Source: Calonectria ilicicola (lineage: Eukaryota; Ascomycota; Sordariomycetes; Hypocreales; Nectriaceae). From it: a stretch of DNA of 64,000 nt. A program made the translations under genes and the position numbers. This document shows positions 23,805 through 33,804 of this stretch, piece after piece. Below the pieces are notes generated by a model. The model was not told the DNA's origin and did no database searches. It saw only the letters and a program-made list of their open reading frames with translations. The stretch's first letter is position 1, and the number at the start of each line of letters is the position of its first letter. Location of the stretch: assembly GCA_020809705.1 (NCBI GenBank), contig CP085825.1, forward strand, positions 6,882,001-6,946,000, written 5' to 3'.

Positions 23805-26082
23805 CTAGGATAGCAGCAGGTATAGACATTGCTCCTTCGAGATATGAATCCAAGTCCAATCTTGCTCCGTTCTATCACCACTTTCCTGAGAAAATAGATC
23901 CTGTCGCCTCCATACCTCTTTCATACACTTTTGGGCCGTCATTAGTCTTAAATGGCCCGTCCTAGAAAATGATCGTTTCAACCAATGTGAAAAGAATTCT
24001 CGTTGCTCAGTAGTCATTGCCTCACAGCCGGCCATGAATGCAGGCCAAGGAGAGCCAGTCGCATCAATGCCCTCTTTCTCACAAAAAATATGAAACTCTT
24101 TTAGATTTTTAATCACATCGTTGACGTGTTGCTGAAGAATCCACGTATTGACATTTCTGATGCGACGATAGAAGAATATGACAAGTGCACTCTTAAGCGC
24201 TTGAACTATGTATGACCGTGAGGACTTGGCTTCCATCATAGAAGAGCCTTGATTGGATGTTGGCTGAGTAGTCGCAACAAAGGAGCAAATTTTATTTTCC
24301 AGTCGCTGTTTTCGTTTTTCCAAAGATTCCAGCATCGATACATCAAGTATCCCACCACCCATGTTGAGAGTTTCGATGGCATTTGCCAATCGGGTAGTTT
24401 GAGACAGAAGGCTCAGCCAAGTTTCAGAAATTCCATATAGAAGCATGAATGTAGATTCAGAACTGCCTTGAGATGTCTGGAGGTGAATGTCATGAAGCGT
24501 TTCCCCATCGTTAGAATTTCCGGAGATATCATAGTTCAACAATGGAAGCGACTCAAGATGAAGAAAATCATCTAGCCGAGGGTTCTGGGCCAAACTACCA
24601 GCGCCGCCAATATTCCTCTCATTTCTTTCAACTAAATGTTCTCCTGGTGGTTGGCTGGGGTTGTAAGTAGTATTGTCGTATTTACGCAATACATAAGTGC
24701 TCTCTCCCACGATCCTGTTCCATGTATAGGTGTGGTGGAGGAGTCTCGCCTTTCTCGATATACGTCGTTTGGCTAGACCGGATGTTCGAAGCAGGCGTTC
24801 GGAATCTATCATGTATGCCCTTGCCTCTTTCTGCCTGTCGTAAAGAATCTGGGGCACATTGCATTAGCGACTCTATCATTACCTTGGTAATAGGTTCATA
24901 CCGAAAAAGCCAGCATGGAGGAAATGGCCATGACTTGATCCTTGTACTTGGCAACCTTTGGTGAGATTTCATGCCGCAATGAGTACTTTAGATGCTCTTG
25001 GGCTTCTTTGAATGCCCTTTCAGCAAAATCATCCCAATTCTGATTCGTATCTTGTTGGTCCAAACTACTTTGAGCGACTAAATGTTTCGAAGCAATTGCG
25101 AGTGTAGATATTAATAATGCCAGGGATGCATGTGATACATTGTTCATTCTTAGCAACTTTACTCTCGCCAAGGTTGTGATAGAGGCATCAAGATGGAATT
25201 GTAAGGGTGACTTTTTTGCAAGTGGGGATGACCACATATGGGGGATGCAATGATCCTCCCAGTGCTTCAAGAGAAGCCGCGCGTCGTCCTGATGCAGGTT
25301 ATCTACTAGCAGTGTTTTGTCAATTGAGATATTTATTGCGTTATTTGCTTCGACAAGCTCTGATCTGAGGCAAGTGCCTGAATGATGTTCGATATGACTG
25401 CGATAGATGGAGGGGGTTGAAGATGCCGTTGAGTGCTGATCCGTAATTAAAGATAAATCGAGAGCATTATTTAAATAATAGGGTGATTCAAGATCAAACA
25501 AATCGGGCCAGTCTAGAAAGCTCCCAATCCCCGTTGAGAATTGGATAGGAGCGAGAGGTTGTTGGTAGGTATTGTCTTGATCACCGCTAGGAATGGAAGG
25601 GGTGTTGTTTGTTAAAGAGAGTGAAAGTATGACTTCAGAAGAACCAGGAGGTTTTTGGTTGGCACTAAAGGCTCCGAAGGGCCCAAGAGAAATTGATTCA
25701 TTCTCGGTCGAGTCAAGACGTTTAGACTCTGCATCAAGGGATGAAAGGGTTTGGTCGAGGCGTTGTTCTGCTACATCTGACTGCAAGGTAGTGCTTGTCG
25801 ATACTTGGAACTCTCCTATCCAGAAAGAACGATAAATATAAACGCATATTCTTATTGGGAGGACAATTCCTTACCGGTGCTATATAGATTTCCCCTGACG
25901 GGTGCTTGTCCAGAATCATCATTTGTCACCCACTTCAGCTGGGAAGGGAAGCCTTCGCAATTTTCACCCGCTCTTCGACATTGAAGACATGTTGGGCGCG
26001 TCTTGTCGCATTTTAGGTGTTTTCGACGGCATATAGCACATCCACCGTATGAGTATTCGCCTCGAGGGCCCCTCCGAGGCAT
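23805..26082 (-). CDS. Zn2Cys6 transcription factor with fungal_trans_2-type regulatory domain
   Basis: Three exons on the minus strand: 26082-25875, 25815-24902, 24848-23805. Introns are 25874-25816 and 24901-24849. The protein has 721 residues. The N terminus holds a complete binuclear cluster, Cys15, 18, 25, 32, 35 and 42 (C-x2-C-x6-C-x6-C-x2-C-x6-C), followed by the EGFPSQLKW segment typical of regulators with the fungal_trans_2 domain. The long second and third exons form the helical regulatory region, for example LLKHWEDHCIPHMWS and the C-terminal WRRQDLFSQESGDRTEQDW. A nuclear DNA-binding regulator is expected. No cluster of obvious targets is adjacent; the nearest genes are the WSC protein and an F-box gene. 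Confidence 0.88.
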
Positions 26083-26717
26083 GTTGCATCTGTCCCGCGC
26101 TCAGCCTCAGTCTTGCAGTTGCAGAGCGAGAAAAGTTGACTGCGAGCAGCGTCCCAGGCTACGACCCACTTTCAACCCCGCACTAGCTCGAACCGTCACG
26201 CGCGTGTGAAAGAGAACGAGCTTGGTGTGCGGAATAGATGGAAGAAAATCCAGGATATGAGAAATACAAGGGAGAAAATTTAAAAAATGACTTCTGACTT
26301 GGGTCTAGAGTAAGGCATACAAGATAATGCATTTTGGTTTGCTTCTTTCTAAATTTCCAGCCATTAGGTTCTGACAGGTATTTGCAAGATGTCGTTGCAT
26401 GCACAATCACCACTCGCCAGGCCACAGTCATTGAGAGGTAGTCTTTCCGTATTACTTGGACTTGGATAAATAAATAAAAAAGCAAATAAAAATAAGATGA
26501 AGATACATAAATTATTTTTATTTATTTTTGAGAAAAGAACCCCTCAAGAAACAGGATTGACCGGCACGGCACGAGGACTGAAGCGGCAGGCTGCCACTAA
26601 TGCGCAATCCGTGATTAGCGTGGTGGTTGGTGATTGGGGATGGTGTGGTGATGAGCCGCCAGAACTAACCCACCGACTTGTCATCATCCCACCACGTCAG
26701 CGTCGCCTCACGCGTAA
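26083..26717. other. Divergent promoter region
   Basis: About 630 bp between the regulator (minus) and the F-box gene (plus). The middle (26460-26530) is very AT-rich. No gene or RNA is recognised. Confidence 0.5.
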
Positions 26718-28036
26718 ATGGACATCCCACCCACCACTCTTATCACCTCTCTCTCGGAAGACCTGCTTCTCGCAATCTTTCAGAATGAGTGCATCAGCTA
26801 CGACGACATTATTGCCCTCCGCATGACTTGTCACGCTCTCAGCAACGCTGCCGCTGTCATTCTCTTCCGCCGCATTCGCATATCTCAGCTCCATTGCGAC
26901 CGCGACGACTTCTTATCAATCTGCAACAGCCCTCATCTTGCGCAAAATGTCCGTGAGATTGAATGGCAGGAAGTCTCTTGGTTTCCCGGTTACTTTCTTC
27001 AGTCACCCGACTCTTCTGATGAGGATAGCGAATATACCCTGCCAAAATTGGTGATTCAGCCGGCCAGTTGTTTTGGCTGAATGTGGTTCCTCCAAAGAAT
27101 CCCAAAATCAACCTACAAACACCCCAAGCCCGGCGTGACCAGGCCATTGCAGAATTCCGTCATATTTTCCACACAGCCCTCGCCAATTTACCTCTTCTCC
27201 AAACAGTCATTTCGCGACCTATGCCCGATGATCGCATAGTGGACTGCGGCGAGTACCCAATCGCTGTGAGATACCTGAACTGCCATCACCCTTCGAAACC
27301 CCGGGATGAGCCTACATGGCTACCGCAAAGCAACGATGGCCTTTTCCTCTTTCTTCTGCCTGCCATTGCGTCTTCGGTATGCCCCGCCACCAGGCTACTT
27401 TGGGAAGATGAGTCGTTAGTTGCAGGTAGCTATCTTCGCCAACCATGCCCAGAAGCGTTCCAGCGCCTTGATATATTAGGAATCTGCATCACACCGAGCA
27501 CAGGTACCGAACATACCAACCTTGTGACCAATCTTGACGCGGCGATGAACGTCAGAGACCTCAGCCTGGAAATCACGTGGGAAGGTGTCAGTTCCGATCT
27601 TCAGCTTCAAATCCTCCGGTACTCTCCCAACGAAAAAGCGACGCGTTGGTCACGTCTCCATTCATTGAGCCTCACTCTTATGCCGAAGGCTGGCGATATC
27701 CTTCCAGCCATTGTGGATAATAGTGCCGCAACTTTACGCCACTTATACGTGAGCAATTGTCGTGTACCTTTCAAATCAATAAAAACGCTCGCTAGTATGC
27801 CAAATTTACATCTGGAGTCGTTTCGTGTCGTTGATTATATTTACGGGCCAGAGCTATACATTGAGGAGCAAAATCTGACGTCTTTCATCAACAAAGAACC
27901 CGTTGTTATACGCCACGAATCTAGACGATTCTTGCACGTGATCCGTCGCCGCTTTTACTCAGGCTTGCTCAGGGCTGGCTCAGGGCTGGCTCAGTCGGCG
28001 CTCGGTCGAGCTCAGGCAGAGGGCCTGAGGAACTGA
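26718..28036 (+). pseudogene. F-box protein gene with a frame break
   Basis: The first frame (26718-27080) begins MDIPPTTLITSLSEDLLLAIF and continues RMTCHALSNAAAVILFRRIRIS, an F-box. Such domains bind Skp1 in SCF ubiquitin ligases. The second frame, starting after about 27030, continues with LFWLNVVPPKN and a leucine-rich-like region. The two are joined by a one-base shift around 27060-27068 (QPA / LFWL). No canonical intron of suitable phase was found there. One weak candidate (GTTACT.., about 70 nt) would remove acidic sequence. The C terminus (GLLRAGSGLAQSALGRAQ) reads into low-complexity DNA next to an LTR, so the true end may be lost. It was probably a functional F-box gene that is now damaged. 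Confidence 0.65.
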
Positions 28037-28329
28037 GGTAATCCAACCATGGAAGAAGCGACGCACCCTGTGTCGGTCCAACACGCAGGAGCGACTTTTC
28101 AACATCGCTCCCGCGAAAATAGACGTAGTATATAAAGTCGCTCATTTGCACATTTCCTATACCCACTTAGCTCTCCAGCTTTCAATACAACTTGATTACT
28201 CCAGAATACTTCTTAACATTATCAGACGTGATTCGCCAACCTACTGCTCAGTAAGCTACGCCCCGTTACAACTGTCAACATAAACCAATCTGGTTACGGT
28301 TTGCTACGTTGGGAACCTTGACCGTCACA
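28037..28329 (+). mobile_element. LTR fragment, copy 1 (forward; R-U5 end intact)
   Basis: The end 28175-28329 matches, in inverted orientation, 33439-33600. The shared block runs from AGCTTTCAATACAACTTGAT to CCGTCACA, with about ten differences over 150 bp, mostly C/T and G/A. A TATA-like element (TATATAAAG, about 28128) lies upstream as expected for a U3 region. The 5' boundary is not resolved and may lie inside the 3' end of the F-box frame. Confidence 0.7.
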
Positions 28330-28434
28330 ATTAGGTAAATATAAAAATACTACGTCACCCCTTCACTCGAGCGGTGGTGCAAGCGGTACAATCAGCCGAA
28401 GGCCGACTCCGCGAGCCAAGCAATTAGGTATCTG

Positions 28435-28815
28435 TTAGACTTTACCTATTACATTGATCATTACACCGTCTACGCTGGAGCAATTTTGGTAACATTTCTT
28501 CTGGTCACGAGCAGAGTCTTGCAGAGGCCAACCGGCTGCCACAGGTTGGATGTCAGCATCAGACGCGCGCCAATACAGATGGGAATCTGCTTCGCAAGGT
28601 ACGTGATTACCGCCTGTAAGCTGGTGCAAGGAGATATGTCGATATTGGCTAGCCACCCTAGGATAATAGCCGGATTGAAGTGGCTCATGAGGCTGTCGTT
28701 CCGGGCCGCCTCGAAGACGTAGTGCGACCTTCCTTCCTTCCTGATGACTCCGACGTCTGCTCGAGGATATCGATAAAACTCGGCTTGAGAAATGTCGCTG
28801 TCGAGGTTTGCTCAA
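28435..28815 (-). mobile_element. Helitron Rep/helicase fragment
   Basis: On the minus strand the translation (frame 28688-28470 and its upstream extension) reads ARNDSLMSHFNPAIILGWLANIDISPC, then TSLQAVITYLAK. This matches the block of Helitron helicases that usually reads PRND..N.YNRAI..GW.AN.DI.PCT..AV..YIAKY. Similarity stops after YLAK, and the frame shifts relative to the flanking frame, so this is a short relic. No 5'-TC or CTRR-3' ends were identified with confidence. Just upstream, two 30-bp units around GGATATCGA form an imperfect direct repeat (28762-28834). Confidence 0.6.
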
Positions 28816-29350
28816 GGATATCGAGATAACCCAACCTGAGAGACATATATCCCGAGGCGCAAGTACACACCTGTCAGTTCACGCTCAGATTCCCAAGATC
28901 CATGTATATTAGTCCGAGCAATTATCCATTCGAGGCCTAGATACAAGGCAGTCTCTCTCTTTGTGGGGCTCTTAGCCAATAAAAGTCACGAATAAAAGTG
29001 ACGGAATCCTCAAGAAAGGCTCACCGCTTAAAGCGGAGCTTGTTGTCGCCCATTCGATTGTCTTTGTAGTTTACGATTACCACAGGAATCAGAAGAAAAA
29101 CAACATTAATCAGCAATGATCCTCGCCAAGTTAGCATGGCGCGGCATCCGCGGAATGCGTGGAAGACGTAGCGAAAGGATTAGCGGCTTAGAAATCACAA
29201 TACCCACTGACTCCTGTGCCACCTTGTTTGGGCACATAGGTGTCCATGTATTGGCCGCCTATATAATAGGGGCTCTGGGATTCAGGTCTCTGACAATTAT
29301 GAATTTACTTCTTAACCAACACGACTTTGGATACTACTCATCTCGCAAAC
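28816..29350. other. Intergenic region, promoter of the NmrA-like gene
   Basis: About 530 bp after the Helitron scrap. It contains a TATA-like TATATAATAG near 29260, 90 bp before the next start codon. No gene is recognised. Confidence 0.45.
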
Positions 29351-30337
29351 ATGACAATCGCGCTGGCCGGTGGTACAAGCAGCATCGGCCGCTCTATCGC
29401 CCACGGCCTCGTCGAACAGGGACGCAATGATTTCGTAATTTTCAGTCGCGCTACCCATCCTGATTTGAAGACATACATGGTCGATTACACAGACGTGGAT
29501 AAACTAGCTCAGAACTTGGAAAAGCTGCATATCGAGGTAGTCATCTGCGCGCTTTCGATTGGCGACGAGGCTAGCGGAAGGGCTCAGCTCAACTTGATCG
29601 AGGCAGCCCGTCGCTCCGGGTGTGTCAAACGCTTTGTCCCTAGCGAATTTGGTGGCATAGATTATGCGCCGGACCCAGAGTATTTCCTCAAATCCCCAAG
29701 GGTTACATCTGTTTCTAAACTTTTGAGCAGGAGAATCCGCCATATACAGCCATATCTTTACAAAGTCGAGGCAGCTAAGGCGCTTGAGATGAGTGGCCTT
29801 GAGTACGCTCGTATATCGAATGGTTTCTTTCTCGACTACTGGTCTACACCCCGGCTTCCATCCTATCTTCGGGAAATTTTCGTCATGTGGGTGGATCTGG
29901 CGAATAATTTCGCCGCTTTGCCGGGTGATGGGAACGCGATAATCGTCGTGACGCATTCGCGAGACGTGGGACGAGCGGTGGCACGGCTGCTGGATCTGCC
30001 ACGTTGGGAGCCAAGGTATTGTGTTATTGGCAACCGCCTGACGCTGAACCAGGTCGTTCAGATGGCCGAGGAAATCAAAGGGCAGAAGTTTCAAGTCCAC
30101 TACGACTCCGCAGACCGTTTGCGGGAAGGACACATTACTCTCACACCGAGATTGAGTGCATATGCCGATGAGCAAGACGAAGACACTAAAATGGAATGGA
30201 TGAAAAGCTGGGCGACAACAAGTTTGCGTCTGCTTGAAGGACATCTGGACTACAAGTTTGAAGAGAGTTTGAACAAGGTGTTTCCAGATATGGACTTTCT
30301 CGCCATCCGGGACGCTATAGAGGCTTGGAAGGAATAG
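29351..30337 (+). CDS. NmrA-like / isoflavone-reductase-like NAD(P)-binding protein
   Basis: An open frame of 328 codons. The N terminus has the dinucleotide motif MTIALAGGTSSIGRSIAHGL, followed by VDYTDVDKLAQ, VKRFVPSEFGG and LEYARISNGFFLDYW, all typical of the NmrA/isoflavone-reductase group of atypical short-chain dehydrogenases. They reduce small aromatic substrates or act as NADP(H) sensors. Residues 118-133 look inserted relative to the family. The corresponding 48 nt (29702-29749) have GTTACA at one end, a TCTAAAC branch-like site and ATATACAG at the other. Removing them as a phase-0 intron gives LKSPRPYLYKVEAAKALE and 312 residues, which fits the family better. The gene sits inside a transposon-rich island but is intact. 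Confidence 0.82.
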   Translation: MTIALAGGTSSIGRSIAHGLVEQGRNDFVIFSRATHPDLKTYMVDYTDVDKLAQNLEKLHIEVVICALSIGDEASGRAQLNLIEAARRSGCVKRFVPSEFGGIDYAPDPEYFLKSPRVTSVSKLLSRRIRHIQPYLYKVEAAKALEMSGLEYARISNGFFLDYWSTPRLPSYLREIFVMWVDLANNFAALPGDGNAIIVVTHSRDVGRAVARLLDLPRWEPRYCVIGNRLTLNQVVQMAEEIKGQKFQVHYDSADRLREGHITLTPRLSAYADEQDEDTKMEWMKSWATTSLRLLEGHLDYKFEESLNKVFPDMDFLAIRDAIEAWKE

Positions 30338-30386
30338 GTCTTAAGCTAGAATAATTAAGCAGCCCTAACATCTATGCCTTATATTA

Positions 30387-30459
30387 CAGCGCTCATCATA
30401 TGCCGATTAAAACAACTTTGAAACCCAAAGTTGATTTGCTTGACATATGATGAGCGCTG
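30387..30459. repeat. Nested perfect inverted repeat (hairpin)
   Basis: A 16-bp arm CAGCGCTCATCATATG (30387-30402) pairs perfectly with 30444-30459. Inside the 41-nt spacer a second perfect 8-bp stem, CAACTTTG (30413-30420) with CAAAGTTG (30426-30433), closes a 5-nt loop. It lies 50 bp after the NmrA-like gene, so it could end its transcript or mark a transposon terminus. Confidence 0.85.
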
Positions 30460-31345
30460 CATGTACCCGGGGGCCTGAGAGAACGTTCCGCATAGGCTGG
30501 CCCCCCTCCTGCTGGAGGGGGGGGTGACGAAACCCGTAAATCCGTCGAAACCGTAAATATTGTCACCCTATATTACGAAGTAGGGGGTGACGAAAATAGA
30601 TCCCCTGCAGTGCCTTGGGTGGGACACACCATGGCATGGCGATCCCGCGTCCCTTGCCGACCTCAACCTTGTGAGTCACAGCAGATACCTGGGGCAAGCA
30701 AGGCTAAGTGGGCAATTTCTACACTTAGCAAATGCATTGTCAATGATTGTCAATGATTGTCAAATAGGCTTACCGACTGTTTGAGACGTTAAATTTTTCT
30801 CGTAAGGAACAGGCGAGAGTTCAATCATCGAGTGTGGAGTGTCATCGCAGGTGATTGCGACGCACCGGCTCGAGCACATGTAACCTCCCGACTTTTTAAT
30901 TCGCGGGGGCGATTCTGCAGGGAGGCAAGTGAATAACCCAGAATCTGGGTCGTCACAGATGGAGTATCAGCATGAAAAGAATTTTGCCTTTCTCGCCCTT
31001 GTGAATTTGCTTCCTTTTGAAGTTCGACAGCCGACCCCAAGCAAGGGGGCCGCCCGAAAGGGAAAGTAATGCCGCTGGCCTAACTATTAGTAAAGCTGAC
31101 AATGACGATGATTTGCATTTGTAATGCCATTCCACGCCCTCCTTGTTGCCCAAACACTCCTTTGGAGACATGCAGCAAGTCCTGTAGGGCCCGTTCGTCC
31201 GGTCCTTGCGTTGTGAGACGTTTCCGCAAGTTGATTGTCACAAGAACTTAAGGCTCGCATGCCGCCGCACCAACCGTCCTCGTGGGCTCGTCATTTTGAA
31301 ACTGGTTGTATTAATATTTCCGGAATGATTTGATTGACAGGAAGA
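30460..31345. other. Intergenic region with short transposon-like ends
   Basis: About 890 bp. It holds a perfect 9-bp hairpin CCCCCCTCC/GGAGGGGGG (30501-30522). Two copies of GGGGTGACGAAA lie at 30521-30532 and 30584-30595. A hairpin GTCACCC (30562-30568)/GGGTGAC (30585-30591) overlaps the second. A CAATGATTGT tandem repeat of about 2.5 copies lies at 30741-30765. These look like degraded element ends. No gene is recognised. Confidence 0.5.
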
Positions 31346-32188
31346 ATGGCGGCCAACTTCTTCCCTCGAACCAGTAAAATACTGGTGCTCAATCCCAACT
31401 CGTCCCCAGCGATGACTCGTGGGGTAGAAGGTGCCATGGGTGCCATGGATCTACCAGAGGTATGCTCTCGACCTAAATCTACCCCCGGTTTCTAACCATG
31501 ACGCAAGTCACTTGAAGTCCATACGTACACGGCACCTGCAGAGAGCCCGACGAGCATCGATGACGGAGAAGATATTGAGGCCAGCAGCAGATGTGTCCTT
31601 GACAACCTCGCTAAAAGTGGTGGGCTCGCTGATTACGATGCTGTGCTTGTGGCCTGTTACAGCGTTCACCCACTTGTGCAAAGGCTGCGTGAAGAACGGG
31701 GCGCTGAGGGCCAACTGCTCGTCGCCGGTATATTCGAAGCCAGCATCTTGGCTGCGCTCTCATTAATGACGCCAACCGTGGATAGCAGCCAGACGTGGGG
31801 AATAATCACAACTGGGAAATTCTGGGAGCAGCATCTCTCTGACGGCGTAAAAGAGTTTCTGGGACAGGATGTCACAGCACACAACTCTAAATTCTCCGGC
31901 GTTTACTCGACAGGACTGGTTGCGTCAGACTTCCACCAAGGCGTGAGCCCCGAGGTCGTGAGGCAGAAGCTGAAGGAGGCTGCCGAGCGGTTGTTAGGGT
32001 ATGGTGGAGTGGGCTGTATTGTCATGGGCTGCATAGGGATGGCGGGCCTGGAAAAGATAATCAGGGCATCAGCGTGCCAAAGGTATGGGAAGGAGAAGGG
32101 CAGCCAGGTGCTTATTATTGATGGGGTGAAGGCCGGCCTCGGGCAACTGGAACAAATGATAAAGAACAAGAGGTTGTTCCAGCAATGA
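31346..32188 (+). CDS. Asp/Glu racemase-superfamily protein, hydantoin racemase / Dcg1-like
   Basis: Two exons, 31346-31459 and 31508-32188, with a 48-nt phase-0 intron (GTATGC donor, CTAAC branch, ending in AAG). The 264-residue protein starts with KILVLNPNSSPAMTRG, the family's substrate-binding N terminus. The two catalytic cysteines are in VLVACYSVHPLV (about residue 95) and CIVMGCIGMAG (about 215). YTAPAESPTSIDDGEDI is the expected second block. Family members racemise hydantoins or related compounds by two-base proton transfer; yeast Dcg1 is a nitrogen-regulated member. No signal peptide is visible. It follows the NmrA-like gene on the same strand, about 1 kb away. A functional link is not shown. 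Confidence 0.87.
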
Positions 32189-32915
32189 CGTTGCCGAGAC
32201 AATGTTAGAGTGGTATATAGCACATATCGCATTCTGAATAAAATTGTATTTCATACCTGCTCACCTCTATATAGTCAATACGTCTTCCAGCCCCATGCCA
32301 TTATTCATGCAGGCATCGCTCAACTGGTGAGAGGGAGAGCATTGAGTGGGGGGTTCAACACGTAGTCTCGCACACAAGCGCGGATATTGCCTTCAGAAGG
32401 AGGGTTAGAATGATGGGAAGAGCCTCGGTTTCTTATCGCGAATTCGCGATATTGAGCCATTCCCATTGAAGGTGTGCGTGACGAAGTTCGGCGTCCCGGC
32501 TTGCCATGACCTAGGATTCGCCAGAAGATGGTCCAACATACAGCCCCTTGACCCACATTGCGGATGACCCAGATGCCTGAAGTTGTGTCTTCGTTGCGGG
32601 TCCGTTTCCTCGGCCCTCATCAAGGAGATAACAAGGACAGTCTGATTCGTAATACGGATGAACTTGATCTCCCGACTTGGTCAAGTGGTGAAGTTACCCC
32701 GATTCGCTTCAGACCAGGGTTGCTCATTAGATCGGATAGGATCAGTAATCACTAGTGCTTAGTCCATGCATGTTGATATTTGTTTTTTTCACACCGGGAT
32801 AACACCTATGGTGATTAAATAATTTTGTGACCGGGAGGGCTCGAAGTCTTGTCTTATCTAAACTATGAATGGGGGAGGTTTACCGGGGGCTAGAGTTATT
32901 ACATAAGGCTGCCCC
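32189..32915. other. Intergenic region before the MITE
   Basis: About 730 bp containing the 3' flank of the racemase-like gene and short unconvincing frames on both strands. No family or RNA gene is recognised. Confidence 0.45.
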
Positions 32916-32922
32916 TCCTGCG

Positions 32923-33420
32923 GGGCGACTGATAGGTGGGCTCCCCCTTTTGGATATTTGGGCGCCTAGTAGTACATACATTCTTTATACTTCTCTTTGA
33001 ATACTAATGGTGTAGTTATGGGAAACTAGAAAATTAAAGTATATAAAATAAAGAAAGATTCATTTAGATATAGTAGGAGTTTTATTCTAATTTATATATT
33101 TAATTCTCGTAGGTTTATAGTAAGAATAATAAACCAGCTGTTGTACTCCGTGTGTATGCATTTGTTGATACTGAGAAGCCAGCGGGCCCTCCAGACTACA
33201 AAAGCAGAGTAACTATTTTAATCACAAACTCATATAAATTAAATATATAAGATAGGGCAAATATATTAATATTCAATATGAAATTTTCTTTAATTTATAC
33301 GCTTTAATTATATAAGGCTTCTTGTGGTTTTATTAGTGGTATTTAAAGAGAAGTATAAAGAATGTATGTACTACTAGGCGCCCAAATATCCAAAGGGGGG
33401 CGCCCACCTATCAGTCGCCC
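32923..33420. mobile_element. MITE-like non-autonomous DNA transposon, about 0.5 kb
   Basis: The two ends are long terminal inverted repeats, 32923-33006 and about 33344-33420. Both begin GGGCGACTGATAGGTGGGC, and they share an uninterrupted 47-bp identity from GGATATTTGGGCGCC onward. The direct repeat TCCTGCG (8 bp if the preceding C is counted) stands immediately outside both ends, at 32916-32922 and 33421-33427, as a target-site duplication. The interior is strongly AT-rich and codes for nothing recognisable. A duplication of 7-8 bp would suit the hAT group, but assignment is tentative. Confidence 0.85.
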
Positions 33421-33438
33421 TCCTGCGGAGAGGGGTTT

Positions 33439-33800
33439 TGTGACGGCCAAGGTTCCCAACGTAGTAAACCGTAACCTGACTGGTTTATGTTGGCAGTTGT
33501 GACGGGGCGTAGCGTACTGAGCGTAGGGTGGCAAATCACGTCTGATAATATCAAGAAGTATTCTTGAGTAATCAAGTTGTATTGAAAGCTGAGCTAGCTA
33601 GAGTGTCTGTCTAAGGAATATTGGTGGTCTTTTATAGGCAGGGTCTGGGGAGCATCCCACGATGGACATCGTGAGATACCCTCACCTTCTCACTTGCAAC
33701 GGAGTGAGAGAGTGAGCGGGACGACGGGTTCCGGAGTGAGCGGTAATACGTTGATCCATCCCGTGCGGCGTCATACTGGGTGGCGACATGGGCCGTGACA
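33439..33800 (-). mobile_element. Solo LTR, copy 2 (reverse), complete with 5-bp target duplication
   Basis: On the minus strand the element runs from TGTCACGGCC (33800) to GGCCGTCACA (33439), 362 bp with TG..CA ends. A TATA-like TATAAAAG lies near 33635, and the R-U5 part (33439-33600) matches copy 1. The 5-bp sequence GGTTT flanks it perfectly on both sides (33434-33438 and 33801-33805). It thus represents a full insertion later reduced to a solo LTR. Confidence 0.85.
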
Positions 33801-33804
33801 GGTT

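Noticed and set aside
28370..28430. Possible tRNA-like or primer-binding segment after LTR copy 1
   Set aside because: No cloverleaf pairing and no clear complementarity to a tRNA 3' end were found.
29504..30244. 246-codon minus-strand frame opposite the NmrA-like gene
   Set aside because: No protein-family character; the plus strand encodes a recognisable enzyme.
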